45,254 nt of DNA, taken from the NCBI GenBank assembly GCA_019510485.1, contig JAEKKI010000132.1, positions 1-45,254 on the forward strand. Reading direction: 5' to 3'. This stretch comes from Catenulisporales bacterium (GTDB lineage Bacteria > Actinomycetota > Actinomycetes > Streptomycetales > Catenulisporaceae). A program made the translations under genes and the position numbers. This document shows positions 36,056 through 42,263 of this stretch, one piece after another (the stretch's first letter is position 1; the number at the start of each line of letters is the position of its first letter). Under the pieces are notes generated by a model. That model was not told the DNA's origin and did no database searches. It saw only the letters and a list, made by a program, of their open reading frames with translations.

Positions 36056-36104
36056 GTGAAGGTCAGTTCGGGTCATGGTCGTGCTCGCTTTCCAGGATGG
36101 CTGG

Positions 36105-36169
36105 CTTCTGGTCACCTCAAGCAAGGCCGACATTTCGATGTCGTGTTCTGTTTGTGAGGGGACCAGAAG
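36105..36169. terminator. Nested hairpin downstream of the GrpB-family gene
   Basis: Outer arms 36105-36119 (CTTCTGGTCACCTCA) and 36155-36169 pair over 15 positions with one mismatch. Between them CGACAT-TTCG-ATGTCG (36128-36143) forms a 6-bp stem with a UUCG-type tetraloop. It lies between convergent genes and could be a bidirectional terminator. Confidence 0.6.
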
Positions 36170-36188
36170 GCAGGTGCGTTGAGCGTGA

Positions 36189-36272
36189 CTCGCGCGCGGT
36201 CGCTCCGGCTGCGGGAGGTAGGTGACCAGCCGCTGAGGGCGACCAGAGTATTTCGACCTTTACCCGACCGCC
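36189..36272 (-). repeat. Inverted repeat arm B flanking the GrpB-family gene
   Basis: Reverse-complement partner of 35302-35386. It ends 16 bases from the 3' end of the transporter operon. Confidence 0.75.
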
Positions 36273-36288
36273 GGCCGCAGCCGCGAAG

Positions 36289-37044
36289 TCAGCGCGCCGC
36301 TGCCTCGCCGGCGCCTATCTCGTGACCGGCACCAGCGTGCCCCATGGCGAGCGCGGCAAGCTCCGGCTTCTCCCGAAGCGTCTCGGCGCTGAACTCCTCG
36401 GCGGCACGGCCGGCTACCAGAATCGTCACCCGATCGGCGACCGACGCCGCGAAGGTCGGCTGTGGCGCCGCCAGCAGAACCGTCAGTCCCCGCTCCGGCA
36501 GCCTCTTGATAAGCGACGCGATGTCTTGCACAAGCAGTGGTGCCAAACCCTCCGTGGGCTCGTCGAGCAGCAACAAGCGCGGTTGGCCCAGAAGCGCCCG
36601 GGCGATCGCCAGCATCTGCTGCTCACCGCCCGACAGCTGCCGGCCGCGGTGACCCGCGCGCTCGGCGAGGCGCGGCAGCAGCGCCTTGACGCTCTCCGGC
36701 GTCCACTCCGCCGCGCGATCGCGTCGGCGACCGCCGCGGCCGAAAGCCAGCGTCAAGTGCTCCTGCACGGTCAGGTTGGGGAACACGCGGCGCCCCTGCG
36801 GAACCAGGCCGACCCCGGCCCGGGCGCGGCGGTGCGCCGGCAGCCGGGTGACATCGCCGCCGTCCACCACGACCCGGCCGGACGAGGCCGCGACCAGCCC
36901 CGCGACCGTGTGGATCAGTGTCGTCTTGCCGGCGCCGTTGTGCCCGACCACTGCGTGGACCGCCCCGAGGGGGATCTCCACGTCCAGGCCGTGCAATACC
37001 GTGCCGCCGTCGTAGCCGGCGGTCAGGGAGTCGATCGTCAGCAT
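36289..37044 (-). CDS. ABC transporter ATPase, LivF type
   Basis: A 251-residue ATPase of the hydrophobic amino acid transporter (HAAT) family. Walker A is GHNGAGKTT, Q-loop LVPQGRRVFPNLTV, signature LSGGEQQM and Walker B LLLLDEPTEGLAP. The H-loop region is odd: where LivF proteins usually read LLVEQN, this one reads LLAAPQP, so the conserved switch residue appears replaced by Pro. It would pair with the LivG subunit to drive import. The start ATG shares one base with the LivG stop (TGATG), so the two are coupled. It is the last gene of the operon livK-H-M-G-F-like order. Confidence 0.92.
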   Translation of the reverse strand: MLTIDSLTAGYDGGTVLHGLDVEIPLGAVHAVVGHNGAGKTTLIHTVAGLVAASSGRVVVDGGDVTRLPAHRRARAGVGLVPQGRRVFPNLTVQEHLTLAFGRGGRRRDRAAEWTPESVKALLPRLAERAGHRGRQLSGGEQQMLAIARALLGQPRLLLLDEPTEGLAPLLVQDIASLIKRLPERGLTVLLAAPQPTFAASVADRVTILVAGRAAEEFSAETLREKPELAALAMGHAGAGHEIGAGEAAAR

Positions 37045-37811
37045 CAGCGGACCTCCTCGACGACACCCGGTTCGCCCAAGTCGCCCAAATATGCCGTGCG
37101 CACCGAAGCGTCGGCGGCGATCTCGGCCGGGGTGCCAGTGGCCAGCAGCTTACCGTCGTGCAGAACCGTGACCGTATCAGCGACCGCCGAGACGAACGCG
37201 AAGTCATGCTCCACCACCACGACCGTCACCTCCGCCGGCAGCGCCCGCACCGCCGCCAGCAGCCGGGCCACGCCCTGCTCGGTCAGTCCGGCCGCCGGCT
37301 CGTCCAGCAGCAGCACCCTCGGGTCGGCCGCGAGCGCCATGGCGATGTCGAGCATGCGGCGCTCGCCGTGGGCCAGCGCGCCGGCCGGGCGGTCGGCCAG
37401 GTCCGTGATGCCGACCGTCTCCAGGTGGCGTTCGCAGGACTCGGACAAGGCGCGGTAGCGGCGCCGGCGCCATGTGCCGCGCGTCCCCGCGTGCGGCCAC
37501 GCCGCCAGGGCGATGTTGTCGGCCACGGACAGCGAACTCCACACCGTCGGCTGTTGGAAGGTGCGGGCGATGCCCAGCCGCGAACGTTTGGCGCGGGCGG
37601 TGCGAGTGACGTCGCGGCCGTCGTAGCGGATCCGGCCCGAGGTGGGGCGCAGCTCGCCGGCGATCAGGTTGAGCAGCGTCGTCTTGCCCGCGCCGTTGGG
37701 GCCGATCACCGCGTGCCGGCCGCCGGCGGCGAAGGTCAGGTCGAGGTCGGACACCGCCACCGTCGCGCCGAACGCCCTCGTCAGGCCGCTGATCTCGATC
37801 ACGCCGGTCAT
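37044..37811 (-). CDS. ABC transporter ATPase, LivG type
   Basis: A 255-residue ATPase. Walker A is GPNGAGKTT, the Q-loop region IARTFQQPTVW, signature LAHGERRML (the LAHGE form common in actinobacterial LivG) and Walker B LLLDEPAAGL, with H-loop His in VVVEHDFAFV. The R-rich insert RGTWRRRRYRALSE is typical of LivG. Start ATG 37811 overlaps the permease stop (ATGA). The frame continues upstream into permease sequence in another phase, so that longer reading is rejected. It works as a heterodimer with the LivF-type protein beneath the two permeases. Confidence 0.93.
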   Translation of the reverse strand: MTGVIEISGLTRAFGATVAVSDLDLTFAAGGRHAVIGPNGAGKTTLLNLIAGELRPTSGRIRYDGRDVTRTARAKRSRLGIARTFQQPTVWSSLSVADNIALAAWPHAGTRGTWRRRRYRALSESCERHLETVGITDLADRPAGALAHGERRMLDIAMALAADPRVLLLDEPAAGLTEQGVARLLAAVRALPAEVTVVVVEHDFAFVSAVADTVTVLHDGKLLATGTPAEIAADASVRTAYLGDLGEPGVVEEVR

Positions 37812-38875
37812 GCCGAACCTCCCGGCCGTCGCGGCAGCCGCACCTTCACCCCGGCCACCCCATTGGGCAGCGCGTAGACCGCGATGATGAACATCAGCCC
37901 GAGCAGCAGCGGCCCGTGGCCCGGGAACGGCCCGGACAGCCAGTCCCGGGTGGCGACGATGAGCCCGGCGCCGAGCAGGGCGCCCAGCGGTGAGGTCGCC
38001 CCGCCCAGCACGACCGCGAGCAGCACCAGCGCGGAGTTGGCGAAGCTGCCGTCGGCCGGGGACACGTACTCGTTGACCGTGCACATCAGGACTCCGCCGA
38101 AGCCGGCCAGCGCCCCGGCGGCGACATAGGCCAGCCACTGGTACAGCGTCACCGGATGGCCGGCCGAGCGCATCCGGGCCTCGTGGTCGCGGCACGCCAG
38201 CAGCAGCTTGCCGACCGGCGAGCGCAGCACGCGCCAGGCCACGGCGACCACGACCACCGTGGCGGCCAGCACGTACCAGTACACGGACTTGTCACTGTCC
38301 AGCAGCGCGGTGCCGGGCACCGGCCGCACCGGCGGGATCCCGTACATGCCGTCCGTGCCGCCGGTCAGCGAGTGCCACTGCCCGGCCACCGCGACCGCCA
38401 GCTCGCCGACCGCCAGCGTGGTCATCAGGAAGGCCAGTTCGCGCGTGCGGATCACGACCAGCCCGGTGACGGCCGCGAACCCCGCCGCCGCGCCGGCTCC
38501 GCACACCAGCTGCACGACGCCGATGCCGTGCCCGTGCTGTCCCATGATCCCGGCGGTGTAGGCGCCGACCATGAACGGCGCCGCCTGGCCCACCGACGGC
38601 AGCCCGGCGAACCCGGCCAGGACGACGACGCTGACGGCGAGCACGCCGAGCGCCAGCGCCTTGGACAGCAGCCCGATGCCGTAGCCGTCGAAGGTGGACG
38701 GCGCGATGAGGAGCAGGACCGCGGCCGCGGTGGCCGGGGCGCCGACGCGCAGTCGCGGGGAGGACAGGATGGTACGGGCGGTCTGGGAAGCCCGGACCGT
38801 CGGCATGACCGGCTCGGTCTCGACGCTCGGATCCGCCGAACCGCTCGGCGTCACCGGACTGGTCGGCGCGCTCAT
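37808..38875 (-). CDS. ABC transporter permease, LivM type
   Basis: A 355-residue inner-membrane permease with ~9-10 TM segments after a ~45-residue cytosolic N-terminal extension. The LivM family features are visible: GLPSVGQAAPFMVGAYTAG near the second helix, the central cytoplasmic coupling segment SPVGKLLLACRDHEARMRSAGHPVTLYQWLAYVAAGALAGFGG (about 230-270) and the closing GLMFIIAVYALPNGVAG. It forms the channel together with the LivH-type permease. Start ATG 38875 overlaps the preceding stop (ATGA). The loop with TDGMYGIPPV is also typical of the family. Confidence 0.92.
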   Translation of the reverse strand: MSAPTSPVTPSGSADPSVETEPVMPTVRASQTARTILSSPRLRVGAPATAAAVLLLIAPSTFDGYGIGLLSKALALGVLAVSVVVLAGFAGLPSVGQAAPFMVGAYTAGIMGQHGHGIGVVQLVCGAGAAAGFAAVTGLVVIRTRELAFLMTTLAVGELAVAVAGQWHSLTGGTDGMYGIPPVRPVPGTALLDSDKSVYWYVLAATVVVVAVAWRVLRSPVGKLLLACRDHEARMRSAGHPVTLYQWLAYVAAGALAGFGGVLMCTVNEYVSPADGSFANSALVLLAVVLGGATSPLGALLGAGLIVATRDWLSGPFPGHGPLLLGLMFIIAVYALPNGVAGVKVRLPRRPGGSA

Positions 38876-39771
38876 GCCCGCGCCTTCCCCGGCATCGCGA
38901 TGCCCACCCCGCCGAGCCCGCCCCGGAGAGCCCGCACGATCAGCGCCGCCGCCATCATCCCGAACAGCAGGTACGGCGCCCAGTCCGAGGAGATCGACAC
39001 CCCGAGCGTCTCGATCTCCCCGACCGCGACCGCCGCGACGAACGCCCCGAGCACCGATCCCGGGCCGCCGAGCACGATGACGACCATCGACAACATCAGC
39101 ACCTTGTCAGCGGTGTCCGGTCCCGGCCCGATGATCGGCGCGCCCAGGCCGCCGGCCAGCCCGGCCAGCGCCCCGGCCGCCGCGCACAGCGCCGCGTGCA
39201 CCCGCCACGGCGCGTAGCCCATGGCCCCGACCATGGCCCGGTCGTCGGCCGTGGCCCGCAGCAGCGCCCCGACCCGGGTCCGGCCCAGGACGAGCGTCCC
39301 GGCGACGGCCAGCACCGCGGCGATGACGATGAACATCAGGCGGTAGGTCGGATACACGTGCCCGAAGAAGTGGACCGTGCCGTTCACCGCGTGCGGCACC
39401 ACCACCGGGTGCTCGTCGCCGCCGTAAACGGTGCTCAGGATGTCCCCGCCGACCAGCGCCAGGCCGAACGTCAACAGCGCTTGCGGCAGCTCGCCGCGCT
39501 CGACCAGCGGAGCGGTGCCGACGGCCAGCACCGCCCCGCCGAGCGTGCCGCCCACGACGGCCACGGCCAGGCCCAGCAGGGCCGAGGACCAGGAGCCGTC
39601 GGAGACGGTGGCGGCCAGGTAGCCGCCGAGGGCGAACAGGGTTCCGTGGGCGATGTTCAGCACGCCGCCGATCCCGAACAGCAGTGTCAGCCCCGCGGCC
39701 GCGACGTACAGCAGCAGCCCGTAGGCCACGCCGTCCACCGCCGGTACGAGGTGCGCGTTGAGCGCGCCCAT
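38872..39771 (-). CDS. ABC transporter permease, LivH type
   Basis: A 299-residue inner-membrane permease with ~8 TM segments. It has the LivH opening VDGVAYGLLLYVAAAGLTLLFGIGGVLNIAHGTLFALGGYLA and the coupling segment TRVGALLRATADDRAMVGAMGYAPWRVH. The C-terminal ...GGPGSVLGAFVAAVAVGEIETLG is also characteristic. Start ATG 39771 has AAGGGA upstream. It is the first permease gene after the binding protein; a 19-bp hairpin lies in the 125-bp gap between them, which should make permease expression lower than binding-protein expression. Confidence 0.93.
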   Translation of the reverse strand: MGALNAHLVPAVDGVAYGLLLYVAAAGLTLLFGIGGVLNIAHGTLFALGGYLAATVSDGSWSSALLGLAVAVVGGTLGGAVLAVGTAPLVERGELPQALLTFGLALVGGDILSTVYGGDEHPVVVPHAVNGTVHFFGHVYPTYRLMFIVIAAVLAVAGTLVLGRTRVGALLRATADDRAMVGAMGYAPWRVHAALCAAAGALAGLAGGLGAPIIGPGPDTADKVLMLSMVVIVLGGPGSVLGAFVAAVAVGEIETLGVSISSDWAPYLLFGMMAAALIVRALRGGLGGVGIAMPGKARA

Positions 39772-39802
39772 GGAGTCCCTTCCGCCGTGCTCTTATCAAT
39801 GC

Positions 39803-39845
39803 GCTCGCCAAGTGGCTGGGATTCCTTCCCAGCCACTTGGCGAGC
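39803..39845 (-). terminator. Perfect 19-bp hairpin between binding-protein and permease genes
   Basis: Arms 39803-39821 and 39827-39845 are exactly complementary with loop TTCCT. It lies inside an otherwise continuous operon, so it is more likely a partial terminator or mRNA-stabilising structure than an end of transcription. Confidence 0.85.
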
Positions 39846-39896
39846 TGTCCAGCTACTTTCGAGTGCGCTTGGTGAAAACCGGCACAGTGCTGACGC

Positions 39897-41126
39897 TCAG
39901 CTGCCGATCGTGGCCAGGTCGCCGATCTTCACGTTGGCCAGCGCGGTGCCGTCCAGCTGGGTCTTGCGCAGGTACCACTTCTGGATCGGGACGTGGGTGT
40001 CGGCCGACAGCTGCCAGGGGCCGCGCGGGCTGTCGATCTGGCCCAGCGCCTTGATCGCCTCGTTGACCGACGCCGACGTCGGGTTCGGCCCGGCCTTGGC
40101 GATCGCCTGGTCCAGCACCGAGGCGGCGTCCCAGCTGTACATGGCGGTGGCCGGCGGCTGCTCGCCGTTGTACTTCTGCATCCACGCCGAGACGAACGTG
40201 CGGTTCGCGGCACTCGGGATGTCGGGGGAGTAGTTCATCGAGGTGATGATGCCGGCCGCCGCCGGGCCCTCGGCCTTCAGCGTCCCGCCCTCGGTGATGA
40301 ACCCGGCCGCGTACAGCGGCACGTCCTTGGCGTCGGACTGCGCCCAGTTCTTGACGAAGGCGATCGCCGAGGAGCCGGTGTAGAAGCAGTAGATGGCCTT
40401 GGCGCCGGTGGCCTTGACCTTCGCCAGGAACGGGGTGAAGTCCGTGGTGGTCGGGAACGGCGTGAAGGCCGGCTTGCCGCCGTCGTTGGCGAGCTTGCCG
40501 CCGGCCTTGGCGAAGGAGTCGGTGAAACCGCGGATCTGGTCGTAGCCGCCCTGGTAGTCCGGGCCGAAGACGTAGACCGGTCCGCCGACGTTCTGTGCCA
40601 TGTACGGGCCCATGGCGCCGCCCGGGTCGGTGGACATGAAGCTCATCGTCCACAGGTGGGAGACGTCCTTCACGGTCGGCCGGCCGCCGGTGTTGACCAC
40701 CGGGACGCCGGCCGCGGTGGCCAGCGGGACCACGGCGTTGATCGTCGGCGTGGCCACGATGCCGGCGATGGCCAGGACCTTGTCCTCCTTGAGCATCTTG
40801 TTCGCCACCGGGACGGCCGCGGCGCCGCCGTCGGCCTCGTCGCCGACGTCCAGCTTGACGTCGTGGCCGCCGAGCTTGTTGCCGTGGGTCTCCAGGTAGA
40901 GCTTGAAGCCGTTGAGGTGGTCCGGGCCCAGCGCCTTGTTGCTGCCGGACAGCGCGGTGATCAGACCGATCGTGATCTGCGAGTCGCCCTTGGCGGCGCC
41001 GCTGCCGCTGCTCTTGCTGGACTTGTCGCTGCTGCAGCCGGCCGCCGCGAGTGCGGTGACGGCGCCGATCGCCATGATGGCGCGCAGGCGCCTGGGACGG
41101 CGGGAGGCGGGGGAAGACGAGAACAA
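39897..41126 (-). CDS. Branched-chain amino-acid-type substrate-binding lipoprotein (LivK-like)
   Basis: A 409-residue periplasmic-binding-protein-fold lipoprotein. The lipobox LAAAGC places the lipidated Cys at residue 31. A Ser/Gly/Lys linker precedes the type I PBP domain (about 48-405): ITIGLITALSGSNKALGPDHLNGFKLYLE, AIAGIVATPTINAVVPLATAAGVPVVNTG and the YVFGPDYQGGYD hinge region. The ligand is unknown; family members bind branched-chain amino acids, amides, urea or aromatic acids. The start is TTG 41126, supported by GAGGAG 5-6 nt upstream; no ATG or GTG fits as well. It lies 112 bases after the conservon GTPase gene on the same strand. Confidence 0.9.
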   Translation of the reverse strand: MFSSSPASRRPRRLRAIMAIGAVTALAAAGCSSDKSSKSSGSGAAKGDSQITIGLITALSGSNKALGPDHLNGFKLYLETHGNKLGGHDVKLDVGDEADGGAAAVPVANKMLKEDKVLAIAGIVATPTINAVVPLATAAGVPVVNTGGRPTVKDVSHLWTMSFMSTDPGGAMGPYMAQNVGGPVYVFGPDYQGGYDQIRGFTDSFAKAGGKLANDGGKPAFTPFPTTTDFTPFLAKVKATGAKAIYCFYTGSSAIAFVKNWAQSDAKDVPLYAAGFITEGGTLKAEGPAAAGIITSMNYSPDIPSAANRTFVSAWMQKYNGEQPPATAMYSWDAASVLDQAIAKAGPNPTSASVNEAIKALGQIDSPRGPWQLSADTHVPIQKWYLRKTQLDGTALANVKIGDLATIGS

Positions 41127-41238
41127 GGCGATCTCCTCAAAGCTGAATCAGGAAGGTGGCGAAGGATCGGTGAAGCGGGTCGGACAAAGTGGAGCAAGAC
41201 CGGAGCGAACATGGATCCGGGGTATGAGGCGGTGCTGA

Positions 41239-41829
41239 TCAGGGCCCCGCGTAGGCCGCCTCGGGGTTCATCCGCAGCTGGGTCACCGCGTGTTCCACCA
41301 GGGTCACCAGCACGCGCTTGCTGGACTCGCGCTGGCGCGCGTCGCAGATCAGCACCGGGACGTCGTCGCGGACCGAGAGCGCGTCGCGGATCTCCTCGTG
41401 GCCGTGCAGCGGGGCGCCGTCGAACTGGTTGATCGCGATGACGTGCGGGATGGCGCGGTGCTCGAAGAAGTCGATCGCCGCGAACGCGTCGTCCAGCCGC
41501 CGGACGTCGGCCATCACCACCGCGCCGATCGCCCCGCGGCTCAGCTCGTCCCAGAAGAACCAGAAGCGCTCCTGGCCCGGGGCCCCGAACAGGTACAGGA
41601 TCAGGTCGGCGGCCAGCGTGATGCGGCCGAAGTCCATCGCCACGGTGGTGGCGGTCTTGCCGGGGGTGGCCGAGACGTCGTCGATGCCCGCCCCCGCGAC
41701 GGTCATCTCCGCCTCGGTGGTCAGCGGCGGCACCTCGGACACCGCCCCGACCAGCGTGGTCTTGCCGACCCCGAACCCGCCGGCGACCACGATCTTGGCC
41801 GCCGTGGCCCGCAGGTCCTGGCCGCTCAC
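41239..41829 (-). CDS. Conservon GTPase, CvnD-like (MglA/Ras-related)
   Basis: A 196-residue small GTPase. P-loop GGFGVGKTTLVGAVSEV (about 17-33), switch-II-like LFGAPGQERFWFFWDEL and base-recognition NQFD (in place of NKxD) are visible, as in other CvnD proteins. CvnD proteins bind and hydrolyse GTP beside a roadblock partner and a membrane kinase-like protein, in an arrangement often compared with eukaryotic G-protein systems. Start GTG 41829 overlaps the roadblock stop (GTGA). The usual DUF742 gene (CvnC) does not lie between roadblock and GTPase genes. The ABC transporter operon begins 112 bases downstream. Confidence 0.92.
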   Translation of the reverse strand: MSGQDLRATAAKIVVAGGFGVGKTTLVGAVSEVPPLTTEAEMTVAGAGIDDVSATPGKTATTVAMDFGRITLAADLILYLFGAPGQERFWFFWDELSRGAIGAVVMADVRRLDDAFAAIDFFEHRAIPHVIAINQFDGAPLHGHEEIRDALSVRDDVPVLICDARQRESSKRVLVTLVEHAVTQLRMNPEAAYAGP

Positions 41830-42263
41830 CGGGTCCGGCCCGGGGCTTCGCGGGCCAGCATGCGCGAGCGCGCCATCGGCGTCAGCGAGTCGCCGACCTG
41901 GTTGATCAGCTCGGCCATGGTGTAGGAGACCTGGCCGATGTCGCACTCGCGGCGGGCGAAGACCAGCAGCGAGGCGCCGTCGCTGACCGCCATCGAGAAC
42001 AGGAACCCGCCGGAGAGCTCGGTCAGGTTGCTCTGCACCGGAGTGGCCCCGAGCAGCCGCGCGGCGCCGGCCAGCAGGCCCACCAGCCCGGAGGCCACCG
42101 CCGCCAGCTGTTCGGCCTGCTCCTCGTCCAGGTTCGCGCTCGCGGCCACCACCAGACCGTCGGCCGAGACGGCCAGGGCGTGCACGATCCCCGGGACGCG
42201 GAGCGCGAAGTCGTTGAGGAGCCAGTCCAGGTTGTCCGGCGGGCTGTTGGAGATGAGCGACAT
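41826..42263 (-). CDS. Roadblock/LC7 domain protein, CvnB-like
   Basis: A 145-residue protein consisting of one Roadblock/LC7 domain (DNLDWLLNDFALRVPGIVHALAVSADGLVVAAS, and GFLFSMAVSDGASLLVFARRECDIGQVSYTMAELI). In conservons CvnB interacts with the GTPase and possibly regulates its nucleotide state. Start ATG 42263 directly abuts the CvnA stop. The end overlaps the GTPase start by four bases. There is no room in this 435-bp gene for a fused DUF742. Confidence 0.93.
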   Translation of the reverse strand: MSLISNSPPDNLDWLLNDFALRVPGIVHALAVSADGLVVAASANLDEEQAEQLAAVASGLVGLLAGAARLLGATPVQSNLTELSGGFLFSMAVSDGASLLVFARRECDIGQVSYTMAELINQVGDSLTPMARSRMLAREAPGRTR

